From positions 1 to 64,000 of the forward strand of contig JAUCBJ010008482.1 in NCBI GenBank assembly GCA_032718475.1: 64,000 bases of DNA. Reading direction: 5' to 3'. Each line of letters starts with the position of its first letter. Position 1 is the first letter of the stretch. The DNA is from Nemertoderma westbladi (lineage: Eukaryota; Xenacoelomorpha; Nemertodermatida; Nemertodermatidae). This document shows, piece by piece, positions 52,617-63,918 of the stretch. A program made the position numbers and the translations under genes. Under the pieces are notes generated by a model, which saw only the letters and a list, made by a program, of their open reading frames with translations, made no database searches and was not told the DNA's origin.

Positions 52617-55524
52617 TTAAACTGCACCGGCACCAATTATACGGCTGGAGTGAAAAGTAGTAAGTGCTACTGTTTGGACTATCTCATTCTCTGATGAACT
52701 CACACGGCGCAACAAGGACTGTCGAGCATTGTAAAGGATATGAACTAGTTTTGGCAGGTTAAGTACCCCACACATGTAAGATACACTACAATCATATTTG
52801 AAACCAAAAAGCTTCCTAATTATATTATTATATGCAACATTGAATCTGTCATAAATAGAAATGCTGTAATTACGCCTAGCCCAAAGAGATATGCAGTAAA
52901 CTTGAGAGCAGAAAGAGCGAAAAAGCCTAACTTTAACAGATTGAGAGCAGTGATAGAACTTCCTAATTAAAAAATTTCCCCGCCGGTAAAGACTTGATAG
53001 TTGATTCAGTATGTCAGAGCTATCATCAGTTGTACTGTGGAATATGTGACCTAAGTACTTGTATTTACTTACTGTTTCAAGAACCCTACCATTAATCAAA
53101 ATAATATCTACGAGAGTATTTTTGTAAGACTTTGGTATGAAATACATGAACTTTGACTTCTTTACATTAATAACTATTGAGTGCCTATCTGCGTAGTCTG
53201 AGTATGTAGCTATAAGTTTCTTAAGTCCGTAAATAGAGTTTGAAACCAAACTAAGGTCATCTGCATACATTAAATGGTTACAGCGCTTATTATTTAATTG
53301 ACATCCTACGTTACTCTGGTTAAGTTCAATAATTAAGTCGTCCATATACAGTGCATATAAGTAACCTGATAAGATACCCCCCTGTTTCGTCCCGTTAGTT
53401 ACATTAAACCTACATGAAGTGCACCCGCCCCACCTAACTGCCAAACTTTGAAACCTATACCAGTACCTAATTAACCTAATATAAAATAACGGAATTTCGC
53501 GCTTTATTAACTTAGAAAGCAGCTTGTAATGATTAACTAAATCAAAAGCTTTAGATGAATCAATAAAACAAACGTAAACTAGACTGTCGTTATCTAAATA
53601 GTAAGATTATTTCTTTTAAAGTATATACACAGAGTTCCGTGCCTAATTTATCTTTGAAACCGAATTGTGAATCAGATGTGTTAAGTTTTTCCTTAAATCT
53701 ACTCAGATATACTAGTTCTAGAATTTTACTACTTATATTTGCTAATGCTATCCCTCTGTAATTATCAAAACTTGTAATGTCATCATTCTTATCCTTTACA
53801 ATGGGCAGAATGTTACATCGCATGAGGTCATCAGAGACATAGCCGTGGATATTGGCAATGGTATAAAATATCGCTAAGTGAGAAAACAAACCAGCCGTAC
53901 CATTGGTGTAATGCTCACTGACCAGACCATCAGGTCCAACTTTACCAGGGGATAAGTTATCTACAGCCAATGCGATTTCAACAGAAGTAATGGTCATTCG
54001 TTTATCGTATTTAATACCCTTAAAAGCATTCTCTACCATCTCTTTGTCAGAGTCGCTGTTAACTTTATTATACAAATTAGAGAACTTTTCGTGGAATAAA
54101 TTGCAAATGTCCTCCTCTCCAATTGCGTTACCAACTTTACTAGACTGAGGAACTTTCGTATTACAGTGTTTTTTAACATTTTTCCAGAAATCGTTTTGTT
54201 TCTCAGAATACAGCGACTCTGCAAGTTTATCAGCACGTAACTTACTGTCATTGCGCTTACACTGCTTTAGAGCACGTTTAAACTCAAATTTCGAATGTAT
54301 ATATTCATAGAAAATTGGTCCGGCTCGGGGGCACCCATTCATTCTCCAAATGCGGAAAAATAATCTTGATTCCTGATATTTATCTTTCAGGAATTCATTC
54401 CATCCAGGAGTAGGCTGAAAGCTCTTGTTAGAGTTGTTCAGTCCTCTCATTATTGGAATAGTACGCTCAGCAGCACATTGAGCGGCATTTAAAATATCGG
54501 TATAATATTTGTCAATATCAGCTCTGTGTGAGCTATTCTCACATTGAGCGTCAGTACAATCGCAAACACTAAATGGTTTTGAAATATTATTCAACAAACT
54601 ATTTAAAACTAATTTATATTCATTGATATTTGCCGCGGTTGCCTTACTCCAATCACATTTCTTTGTTTCAACATAACAACATTTATTATCAATTGGTATA
54701 CTATAGTTCGTAGATGGTAAATGTTCTACTTTTAAATCAAAATTGCAGGTCATAGGCATGTGATCATCAACAACCTGATTATAATCAATAGCAATTGATG
54801 ATAGCAGCGGAGCTACGCTACCAGAACAAATTATATGGTCCAGCCAGGAGTTGGTGTTGTGGGCCGCGCTCACGAACGTAAACGAGTCAGATGGAAGAGA
54901 TACTATATCGCACATACACATATTAATTTCATTGCACCATGAATCTAAAAAACGCATATATCTTGAATTTATGTCAGCATTAAAGTCTCCTATCACCACA
55001 CAATGTGAAGTAGATTCACAGTCGATAATACTACTAAGTGTACCGAGAACTTCTAGAAAATCGTCATCATTGTCGGCGCACTCGTACGGCATATATGTAT
55101 TTAAAAACAATACAGATAAACCATCGTTAGTGTTTAGACGGAGACCAATAATTCTAGAACTATAATCAATAACAGTAATGACAGATGCTAAGCTTCTTTT
55201 ATATAAGAAGCCCACACCGCCATACGGTCTACCGATTAGAATGCCATGGCTATAGTCTACTGGTGAAGTTCCTCTACCGATATACCGGTCGTCAGGGTCA
55301 TCTAAACTATTCAAGACCCCTATTTCCTGGTCTGGCAGCATGTGCTCTTGTAAGCATATTATATCAGTAGAAGCATTACATAAATTCTTTATTACAGCTC
55401 TCGAAGTTGCAGTTCGCACAGAGTTACAGTTATACGTAGCAACTGAGAGATTTGGTGCAAGATTCGAAGTTACACTTGCCATTGATATAATGAATAGAAA
55501 CGTATAGATATAAAAATTAGCCAT
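52617..55524 (-). pseudogene. CR1/L2-like LINE ORF2: endonuclease and RT, one frameshift
   Basis: From an ATG at 55524 (the frame is open a little further). EEP endonuclease: SVATYNCNSVR, IICLQEHM, GRPYGGVGFLYKR, VVIGDFNADINS, SWLDHIICS. RT: LSPGKVGPDGLVSEHY, NYRGIALANISSK, DSQFGFKDKLGTE, then a one-base shift near 53605, continuing in the next frame with FIDSSKAFDLVNH (motif A), GTKQGGILSG (motif B), LMYADDLSLVS (motif C), KSKFM and KYLGHIF, and a C-terminal helical region IIRKLFGFKYDC. Ends at 52617. Apart from the shift all the motifs I looked for are present. It would perform target-primed reverse transcription if the frame were intact. Confidence 0.85.
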
Positions 55525-55713
55525 AGTTGAAATATATGCACTAAAAACAATCAAAATATAAATTCAGTTATAAAAAAAATAAACTATCTATATACAATAT
55601 ATTATATACACTAAATATTATGTTCAAAAAATAGGTTTTGTTATATAATATTATTATATACAATTAACCTGCCGCTTATTAGATCCGTTCGCAGTTGAGT
55701 TGAGATGCATTAA

Positions 55714-57007
55714 CTAGCTAGCGGTTGTCTCTGTGTTATCACTGACGATAACACTCTGTTCCACTTCGCCACCATCGGTTGCCTGTGGAGGAGACTGAGA
55801 GGCCTGAGAGGGTGTCTTCACCGGAGCAGACGAAACATTTACTTTATTGCCGCCGCTGCGGAAAGTACCGACTGGGCGGGGACGATCTACGAACTCTCTG
55901 ACACGGCAGTAGAGAGGCCATTTACTGGGAGGGCAGAAGGTCGTTGAACTCTCCAAGTTTACAGGAAACGAGAAACGATCTGAAATACGAGTTGTCTTTA
56001 CCGAACTGTCGACATTTCACATCGTATGACAACACATCCTTCACGTACGATATTATCATATCCTCAGAGACGTCCAGCGCACACCCAGAAAGAAGAATCT
56101 TTTTCAACGGTTGCACTGTTCCGAATGCGCGACTGTTGGAGGTACCGAGAACGAATCCGCTTTGACTGCGAGTTAGGTACCTCTTCTCGTTTCTTAGTCT
56201 GAGATTTCCGTTTCTTTTCCAACGACTTGCGATGTACATCGACCCATGGGCCAGTGTAAACCCTCTCTTCGTCATCGCTGTCACTGGAATAATCAGCAAT
56301 AGTTTCTGTACCGGAAGATACTCCGGCTCTGTCAGAACGGCTTCTAACAGTATTGCTCGTATCTTGGATCACTTTTGGAGTTTCTTTATTTTTGCGCTTT
56401 CCCTTTCCGGTTCCGCTCACACGAAACTTCAAAGCGTCTTGGAAATAGCTGCGTAACTTGGGATAGATTGCTGGTTGTTAATGCCGGTATTCTCAGTGAC
56501 TGGTGTGGCCGGACTCGGATTGGTGACCAGGAGCATAGCGTCACGGTCGTGTTCCAAGACCGCCACTCTGTCCTGCATACCACTGATCATATTGAGTAAG
56601 AACAGTAAATCAGCGTCAGTTGTGGAAAACGGAGGAATCTCTCCAAGATCAAGGGGAACAAATATGGGCCTGGGTTCAATCGACTGAAATCCAGGCCATT
56701 CGAACATATCAACTATGTCTGAGACGATGTTTCGCCGCATATTTTCGCCTTGATGACGCATCTTAGCGAAATCATTCTTGGATAGACTACGATCACCAGG
56801 GGCAGATGAAGTGAGTAATCCGAGCAGCGTCGCCTTGGCACCCTTTAGCGACGCGTCAGAGAAGCGAGGCCAAGGAACGACAACTGATTGTACGGAGTTC
56901 TTATGGTGTATGGCAACCTCTGGAGTGGGATGTCCAGATGTATGCAAGTATGTTGTCTGCAACATGACAGCAGTCTGGCAGTGTTCCTTAGAACACGCTG
57001 CGGCCAT
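55714..57007 (-). pseudogene. CR1/L2-like LINE ORF1, frameshifted
   Basis: An ATG at 57007 begins MAAACSKEH. The first segment runs to 56429 and includes a helical DADLLFLLNMISGMQDRV stretch, probably coiled coil. The next frame carries a basic region (GKGKRKNKE) and a Ser/Asp-rich acidic patch; a third segment (about 56170-55922) has KKILLSGCALDVSEDMI, the start of an RRM-like fold usual in such ORF1 proteins, then SFLVSCKLGEFNDLL; the last frame has WPLYCRVREFV and a Pro/Ser-rich tail. At least three frame changes. Expected role: RNA-binding chaperone of the LINE particle. Confidence 0.75.
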
Positions 57008-57439
57008 GATACCGATAATGGACTCAACTAATCGCAAATAACTTAATAAAAAAAAATGTAGGCACTCAGTACAGTATTCAGTACAGTAGTCAGGCAGTAT
57101 AGGCCTACTGCAGTACTGCAGTATGTTTAGAACAACTTCTATATCAGTCAGTCAGTCAGTAATAATATCAAATTCAATCCAATGATCAAATCCAATGAAT
57201 TAAACAAAGTCCTCCTTATTCACTCCATGAGGCCGCCAAAGCACATGCTATATACACCTACTATATACTTAGATATCCCCTCTTAGTGACCTTTACTATA
57301 GAGGAGCTCCTTTACAATAATTATTGTTTGAACTACACACTGTACTGTATACTTAAAGTAAATTCAGTTCATGTAGTTTGCTATCACAAACTGTATCCCA
57401 TTGACGTTAATAAATCTATCGGGGCTTCTATATACTAAC

Positions 57440-57637
57440 CTCCGTGCAGCAGGTCCTAGGCGATTCCATACTGTCTTCATATTTCTCCTTATCTCCTTCG
57501 CTCCAACTTCCCCGCTTAGATCGCACCTTCAGAAATCCATCAGCCTCGGATTTCGCTACACCATGGTTTGGAAGTTTCGCGCCAAGGGTCAAACAGATGT
57601 TTAACAGAACGATACATAATATCAACTTAAAGTGCAT
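57440..57637 (-). CDS. Small secreted peptide precursor, first coding exon
   Basis: ATG at 57637 with A at -3, then a clear signal peptide (MHFKLILCIVLLNICLTLGA), a short spacer, a dibasic RSKR site at about residue 41, an acidic stretch (EGDKEKYED) and PRTCCTE, after which a donor (GAG|GTTAGT, GT at 57439-57438) interrupts the frame. The layout (signal, KR site, a CC pair near the exon end) resembles a peptide-hormone precursor; an insulin/relaxin-type A chain start is one possibility, but the remaining cysteines would be in an exon I cannot find. It could also be a toxin-like or antimicrobial peptide. The reading does not depend on the flanking LINE. Confidence 0.45.
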
Positions 57638-58389
57638 CTTGTTAGATTAATAATTAATATTTACTTTATCCGTTTTTTAATTTGTAAATCTTCAGATTTA
57701 CTTCCTGTAAGAAAATCATGTCTGTTTGTTTGTCGGTCTGTTTGTCACACGAAAGGCTCAGAAACTATCCGGTCAATTGTGTTGTTTTTAGTACCCTCCT
57801 GTAGTGTATGGTATAAATGCGTGTATAAAGCAAATTTCAGAAAAATACAGTGATTAGTTTTTGCCAAAAAAATTAAATAAACGAAAAGTGCAATAGACGC
57901 AATGGTAAAATAACAGCTGGTGTCGTGATGAAAAATGGCTTATGTAATGGATTTCTACACAGGCTTAGTATAAATCAATGAGGTTGCCAAGATTAATGTA
58001 CACCCATACTGTTTGCTTAGGCCCGTTCTTGCCTAAACTCCACTTCCTTACAAACTTGAAATTCTGCATAGGGTAGCATTACAGTTACAGTAGTGTTTGT
58101 AAATAATTTAAACAGCTGATAGCCTTCTCAGTCAAGGTATGGGCGATTGTGAATTTATTACTAATTCCAGGTGAATGAATTTTAGTAATAATGTAGGCCT
58201 TCAACTGTAGTACTATAATAATTGGTGTAATTAGAATCGTGAGAGGGAAACGTAGGTATTTTTGTTTCAGCTGATGGTAGCTGTAATAATGGAATATAGT
58301 TGACCGTGGCAACTCACACTGTTTCAATACAAAGGCTAGTGAATTTAGTTGTACTGTAAATTTTAGTAACTAGACCGGATGTAGCACCT
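57638..58389. other. No gene; CTGT-rich words at 57718
   Basis: TCTGTTTGTTTGTCGGTCTG at 57719-57740 resembles the blocks at 33942 and 45064. The rest is AT-rich. Confidence 0.5.
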
Positions 58390-58525
58390 CTGCCTTGCAT
58401 CCAAACATGATCCATAAATGAGTACAAGTTTCATTTGGGGAGCAGAATTCTGGGGGGACCGTACGGGAAATAAAGAGTGAGACTTTGTGTGTAATCCCTG
58501 ATAAAACAACCTTACTTTACTTTTA
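58390..58525 (+). repeat. Dispersed repeat, second copy of 8525-8660
   Basis: Shares CTTGCATC, GGGGAG, GGGGGACCG, GGAAATAA, GACTTTGTG, AATCCCTG and CTTTACTT words in order with the copy in the forkhead intron. Probably a short interspersed element end. Confidence 0.7.
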
Positions 58526-58870
58526 CTTGTGAGTACAGTATTGTAGGCCCCACTATGGTTGTGATGGGAACTCACAAACTGTACTATGTATATACACTAC
58601 AGGCACTCTGTGCTAAAAAACTAAAGACACGTGAAGTGTGTTGGACGGACCAGCTGTTTGTATGTGCAGTATAATGCTGTCTGAAGGAAATGTTATCGTA
58701 TCGCGCGACGGAGAGTTCGAGTTGTTTCTAATAATCGTAAATTATTAACTGAGGTTGCAATATGCGTCTATGCCAATAGGTTGCATGGATAAACGAAGTA
58801 AAATTAGCTTTGTATGCAGTACCGGTGCGGCTACACCAACACCCACCCCCCGTAATGATTACATTACATG
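58526..58870. other. No gene seen upstream of Helitron fragment
   Basis: Mixed-composition DNA without a recognised motif. Confidence 0.45.
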
Positions 58871-59439
58871 TATAAACATTACCTGGACGCCCTTGCCATT
58901 TCCACGAAGTACCGTAAGTTAAATCTCTTTATTACTATTACTGGGAACCCGAAGTGGGACGCTGTGAAAGAAAACCTTTTCCCTGAACAACAGCCATTCG
59001 ACAGACCTGATATTATGAACAGAATCTTCTAAAAAATGCTGGATGAGCTCATATCAGATATTGATAAGGGAGTATTTGGGTCCATGAAGGCCAGACTTTA
59101 CACTGTAGAGGGTCAAATGAGAGGCCTAAAGCACGCGCACATCTTGCTCCTTCTCAACGAGAACATCACGTTGGAAGATCTAAATCAAATAATCTCTGCC
59201 GAGATTCCGGACCCAGATGACCCTGTGTATGATGTTGTTTCGAGCCGCATGCTCCACAGTCCGTGCGGTCTTGCCTTCCTGTTTGCACCATGTATGGTAA
59301 ACGGAGTCTGCAGCAAGGGGTATCCCAAAGAATACAACGAGGATACACACCTGTCTGGAGATGGTCATGGCTATCCTCACTACAGGCGACGGAAAGTTAG
59401 AAATACTGTGGTGAACAATGGGTTCACCTTTGACAACAG
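58871..59439 (+). pseudogene. Helitron Rep (rolling-circle initiator) fragment, exon 1
   Basis: The frame reads LNLFITITGNPKWDAV, FDRPDIMNRIF, an in-frame TAA (59030-59032), then KMLDELISDIDKGVFG, YTVEGQMRGLKHAHILLLL (the two-His HxH motif of the Rep nuclease), SAEIPDPDDPVYDVV, MLHSPCG, PCMVNGVCSKGYPKEYNEDT and GYPHYRRR. These are the ordered blocks of the Helitron N-terminal/Rep region. It ends at a donor AACAG|GTAAGT. The stop and loss of the helicase show a dead copy. The upstream start is missing. Confidence 0.9.
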
Positions 59440-59740
59440 GTAAGTTAATTTCAGTATGTTATGTGTGATATATGTGCATTTTAATGACTATAAAGGTTTA
59501 TATTTTAAACTATATTTATATATAAAAATAGTAGGTCAAGCTGAAACAGTCGAAATAGGTTAAATATAAGTTATTAATAATTGTACTGTATTGTGTTCTA
59601 GAGTCAACATAAAACCATAATACAGCGTTATACATAATATTATAATTTCCGTCAAAGTTAAAAAATATAATAAATTCAGCTTTATTGGAAATTTCAGACT
59701 AACAACACAGATATAACAATTTAAATATTTGTTCTTACAG
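59440..59740 (+). other. Intron within the Helitron fragment
   Basis: GTAAGT at the left and TTGTTCTTACAG at the right. The reading frame joins across it in phase (AG|A for Arg) to VVPHN, the next conserved Helitron block, where the expected Trp codon is now TAG. Confidence 0.8.
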
Positions 59741-59765
59741 ATAGGTGGTGCCTCACAACCGTTAA
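59741..59765 (+). pseudogene. Helitron Rep fragment, start of exon 2
   Basis: Encodes, after a stop, VVPHNR and then a TAA. The remaining exon is lost or replaced by AT-rich DNA up to 59930. Confidence 0.7.
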
Positions 59766-59978
59766 ATAAATAAATTTAAAAGATAAAAATAACATAAAAT
59801 AATGATAAAAAGTGGACAGCAGTAAAAATATTAAATTAATATCATTTCAACAATTAATTACTTATTTGTTATAAAAATTATAACACCGTGTTTATTTAGT
59901 TTTAAATTTTTTTACATCATAATTATTGTTCATGCAGGGTGTTGATGGGTTGCAGGGTGTTGATGTATCTACAGTTGC

Positions 59979-61096
59979 GCCAAGGGTAGTATGGAGAAAA
60001 TATCTTTTTCAGGTAACCAAAAAGAGTTTAATCGCCAAATATTTCAACCACCTATAATACAATATTATACTTCAGGCCTTCATCAGTAGCTAACACGGCA
60101 ATGCTACAACTAAAGAACTACCGGCACCAACAGCACTACTATTACTAAAGACTACAGCACAATAGCACTACAGCACTCTAGTTATACCGTTCGTTAAGCA
60201 ACACCAGCGTAGACACGCCCAGCAAATCGTTAACGCTTCCCCCTTACGCACCAACATACGGCTAGTCAGTAAACCGGGCCCAAAACTTAAACAACTGTTA
60301 GTTCGGGCTAGCCTAACTGGAGACCCATGCCCCACCCCACGCAATATCATGTGTTATACGTGTAATAACGGTCCGAAAGACTGTATGGTGAGGAATGTGG
60401 TGTACGAGATCGTTTGCAACCTATGTATTAGTCGCGTCACCAACTACATAGGCGAGACGGTAGGACCCATACGGGAACGTATCAACAGACATCGTAACTC
60501 TGTACGCGGTGGAAACCGTAAAGAAGCCATCGGCCAACACTTCCTGGATAAACACTCTGGACATGCCAATCACCCACAACCCTTCAAAATACTAATTAAA
60601 CGTAAATGCAAAGATTGGGCGGATCGTAAAATAAGCGAAAAACACTTTATTACACGAGCACCCCACACTAAACACACAATACATACCCACACACAACACT
60701 GGTTGGTAAGCGTTTTGGTAAGCGTACGTAAGTATTTTGGGTTTATATATACTGTATTTATACTGTATTTTCATAACAGTCCTAGTGTACTACTACCTTT
60801 CAAGTGTATGCCTCTACCGGTACCGTGCCCCAGTTAATTAGGTCAGTATTGCAATTTGTGTTTTTATATTGTGCTGTAGTCTTTAGTAATAGTAGTGCTG
60901 TTGGTGCCGGTAGTTCTTTAGTTGTAGCATTGCCGTGTTAGCCACTGATGAAGGCCTGAAGTATAATATTGTATTATACGTGGTTGAAATATTTGGCGAT
61001 TAAACTCTTTTTGGTTACCTGAATCCGATCTTTTCTACATACTACCCTTGGCGTTATGTTTCCACCGGTAATCAGGGCGAGATCATTCCTTATTAA
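59979..61096 (+). mobile_element. Penelope-like element, endonuclease-only, with inverted terminal repeats
   Basis: 1118 bp between copies of GTATCTACAGTTGC (59965-59978 and 61097-61110). Inverted repeats of about 187 bp: 59977-60163 against 60868-61055, with GCCAAGGGTAGTATG, AGGTAACCAAAAAGAGTTT and CGGCAATGCTACAAC words mirrored. A unique tail of about 40 bp follows the right repeat. Both repeats contain CTGATGAAGGCCTGAA. Between them lies only the GIY-YIG endonuclease part of a Penelope ORF; no RT. Terminal repeats in inverted order occur in Penelope-like elements. Confidence 0.85.
60166..60837 (+). CDS. Penelope-like C-terminal protein: linker plus GIY-YIG endonuclease
   Basis: Open from after a TAG at 60163 to the stop at 60837; first ATG at 60349. 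It encodes the linker usual between Penelope RT and endonuclease (LVIPFVKQHQ, LKQLLVRASLTGDPCPT), then CYTCNN...C, the Cys pair preceding VVYEIVCNLC, TNYIGETVGPIRERINRHRNSV (GIY-YIG core with the Arg) and GQHFLDKHSGH. The catalytic Tyr, Arg and His positions appear present. The RT is absent, so the copy depends on a partner. The C-terminus beyond about 60680 is low complexity (HTKHTIHTHTQ) and then hydrophobic, probably read into the repeat flank. Confidence 0.85.
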   Translation, partial: HYSTLVIPFVKQHQRRHAQQIVNASPLRTNIRLVSKPGPKLKQLLVRASLTGDPCPTPRNIMCYTCNNGPKDCMVRNVVYEIVCNLCISRVTNYIGETVGPIRERINRHRNSVRGGNRKEAIGQHFLDKHSGHANHPQPFKILIKRKCKDWADRKISEKHFITRAPHTKHTIHTHTQHWLVSVLVSVRKYFGFIYTVFILYFHNSPSVLLPFKCMPLPVPCPS

Positions 61097-61254
61097 GTAT
61101 CTACAGTTGCCATCGAGTCACAGAAGAATAATGAGAATCGATGGACGCCGCCAGACAAGGATGAGATCAGCCAGTTCATAAACGCTCAAACAATAGATGT
61201 ACACGAAGCACATTGGCGGGCTTTAGAGTACAGAGTACAGGTCGGGTAAAAAAT

Positions 61255-61977
61255 ATATAATTTTGAATTGGTTTATATTCAATTGAATTATTGTTATAAG
61301 TTTGAATTTAGAGTCTTTATAGACGTTTTAAATTTTACATACTGAAATAATAATTATTAGAAGTGGTCTTAACTACTAAAGCGCTATGTATGTAAAGATT
61401 AAATTTATAATAAATATATAAATAAATAATGATAATAAAATATACATATACACAGAAAATACACAAGAGATAAATTAAAAACAAAAGTAGAGTATAATAT
61501 TTTCTCCATATTATTCCACATACAGTCGAGGAAATATAGCGACACCGATTGCCAACCTGGCGAAATATGACCCGAGTTATATTGTATATTTATTTTATTT
61601 ATTTATTCACCTGTATTATTGATAAGTACTGTACAATCATAACATAACATTACTCGATAATAATAAACAACAATAACGTTTCATATGGTGGAGATACCGT
61701 ATTTATACAAGTGCTAAAAAATAAAACTACATATTGAATCTGTACGTGAGGTAACGTAAACATACTTACATCATAAAACAAGAAAATAATTCACATCTTA
61801 TATCTTTATCTTAACCAATCTCAAAACATTAAAAAAGGTACTTGGATGTATCAAATTAATTACTTAATAAATCTAATAGTTCAAAACTAATATCTTTATC
61901 TAAACAAATCTAAAAACATCACAATACTTAAGATACATCAAATTAATTATTTAATAAATCTGAAAATGTTTAAACCA
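61255..61977. other. AT-rich, tandem duplication at 61801-61970
   Basis: TATCTTTATCT...ATCAAATTAATTA.TTAATAAATCT blocks repeat with a 90-bp period (61801 and 61891). They lie just 3' of the LINE fragment on the minus strand and may be its 3' UTR. Confidence 0.65.
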
Positions 61978-63115
61978 TCAAATTTCAAATCTTATTTCAA
62001 AAAATTTATATTTCATGCTCTGCAGAATCTTATAACACATATTTGCTAAGGGGAACGGTGCCAAACTACCAAACAACAGAGACCAGCTGTCGTTACATTC
62101 CGCTATTTTCTGATGTTGGTTTCGAACACTCTGAGTTTTCGGGCAGCCGAATACCGCGTGATGTTCGTCGTGTACGGTTTTGCAGTCACATCTACAAACT
62201 CTTTCAGTACGATCCTTCCGTTGCCATCTTCCCGTCTCCACTGCGAGACAGTGTGATAATAGCCGTAAACGGGTAAAGCTTTGTCTCATAGTATCGGGGA
62301 TGTATTCAGAACTAATGGTGTAGATCTTGTGTAATTCTAGGTTACTGTTCATATCCGTATAGCTTCTGATTTTCGTGTGAGTGGGTGCCATTTTAAGAAT
62401 ATTTTCCGTTGTGGGTCTCAAATCTTCCTTTATGATATCATTTTTGTTTATGCAACTATCCGTTTGCCTCTACCCTTTGGTATCTGCTTCTGACGCGAGA
62501 TCGTTCACGATCTTAATCGGATCCAAAGCAGTCCAATTCTCCCGACATGTTTTTAGAAATCCATGGCGCTTGTTCTCAATATAGGCTTCAAAGGTTGGAA
62601 AGCCTGCTTCAACAATATAATATAAATTGCTGGTTTGGATGCGTACCCCTAGAAGTATTTTTACAACGTTGTAATAAAGTGGTCGGATCCCGTTTAAGTC
62701 AGTCTTAGAAACTATTCAGGACTCGCACGCATACATGAGAGAGCTTAGAGCAGCTTCTGCGACTTTTTTCTTGTATATAAAAGGCATATTGGGGTTGTTA
62801 TTTATAAATATCGTAAATTTGTTGTACTGCTTCCTTCTCATACTAATATCTTCTCTAATTACACTTTTCAAATTTCCGTTAACACAGAATGGGGAACCCA
62901 GGTATACGTATGTTTCACAGTGCTTTATAGTGACCCCGTTGGCTGTGATATCTAATCTATCCGGATTTCTCTCCGTTTATTACCATAAACTCAGTTTTTT
63001 TGGCGTTAATTATCATCCCGTTTTGATTGCAATATTCTACAACGAGCTTAAACTTTTCTTCACATTTTTCTCGTGTTGTTGCCAGAACTACTTTGTCGTC
63101 CATCACGATTAGACA
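61978..63115 (-). pseudogene. LINE fragment: RT motif C to C-terminal zinc cluster
   Basis: Minus strand from 63115: VMDDKVVLATTREKCEEKF (motif C region with MDD), YCNQNGMIINAKKTEFMV, then frameshifted remnants, and from 62421 an open frame with LLSHCLAVETGRW followed by CRCDCKTVHDEHHAVFGC, the Cys/His cluster found near the end of many LINE proteins. It ends at 61978. The upstream RT and endonuclease are missing. A different family from the other LINEs in the window. Confidence 0.8.
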
Positions 63116-63264
63116 GTGCAATGTTTTTAGGATGGAATCTAGATGGAAAACAGAATTCAGACAGAAAGCATTCTTGTATAACTTCTTTGTAAGTATGTTT
63201 GAACTAGAAACATAACAACAAACCCATTTGTTATCACAATCCTATCACGTACAGTATATTCTTT

Positions 63265-63333
63265 AACAGTTTAACCTGAAATATCATGGACTTTCACATT
63301 TTTTATAATTTCTAAAAATACTTGCTAGCAAAA
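63265..63333 (+). repeat. Direct repeat, first copy (second at 63919-63987)
   Basis: AACAGTTTAACCTGAAATAT, then GGACTTTCAC and GCTAGCAAAAA recur with about one mismatch at 63919-63987. The pair flanks 585 bp. Confidence 0.85.
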
Positions 63334-63918
63334 AGTTTTTTTATGGTATAATGTTATGGTATAATGTTTATAATATAATGTTTATGGTATGTTTACTAGC
63401 TAGTAATTTTTGAAAATTATTTTGGTCATTAATATATTCTTTATATCGATGATTGTGTATTTGTGATACTCTGCGATGCCAACCAATAGCACACAGACCA
63501 TACTACAATTCCTACTCCATTTTACACACGCCTACTAACTACACATTTACCACTACCGACAGACAATTACCACACCGACCATACCGATAACCTCCTCGCC
63601 TTAAGGGGACCCCCATGAAAACGAGACCATGTCTCTTGGGGCTATCCCCGACATCATCTAGACTCACACTCACCATGCAAAACTTACCCATTACTCAACC
63701 ACCTCTTACACAGGAAACGCTGACCACAAATTGCCAACGAAATGCACTCTGACAACACACTTACATTATAGCCTAACTAACTGTCTCAATTTATTTGTTG
63801 CATTAACTATAAATACTGTATAATGGATTATCTTGTTATCTTGTTCCTTCCGGTAATGTTTAATTATGCAGATTTACTTTACTTATTTGATGTCAATTAA
63901 ACAATTTCAATTTCAATT
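63334..63918 (+). other. Insert between direct repeats, probably a LINE or SINE 3' end
   Basis: No ORF. It contains CTTAAGGGGACCCCC and TCTTGGGGCTATCCCC, GC-rich words typical of 3' UTR hairpins, and ends in an AATTTCAATTTCAATTT tail. Confidence 0.45.

Larger units (their letters stand above)
52279..57214 (-). mobile_element. CR1/L2-like LINE inserted in the RTE-like copy 3
   Basis: The 3' end (lower coordinate) has TTAAT-type short repeats (52279-52305) preceded on the minus strand by TGGGCCTGGATTAAAC. It then contains ORF2 (52617-55524) and ORF1 (55714-57007); the 5' end is near 57214. It splits copy 3 with a short duplication CTTATT on both sides. Damage is limited to one indel in ORF2 and a few in ORF1, so it is fairly young. 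Clade is judged only from ORF architecture. Confidence 0.8.
59938..61240 (+). pseudogene. Helitron exon split by a Penelope-like element
   Basis: 59938-59978 (after a CATGCAG acceptor) and 61111-61240 belong to one frame with the intervening insert removed. It includes RWTPPDKDEISQFINA and DVHEAHWRALEYRVQ, the Helitron block with EAxWR, and ends at CAG|GTCGGG. The 14 bp GTATCTACAGTTGC are duplicated around the insert. Confidence 0.85.
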
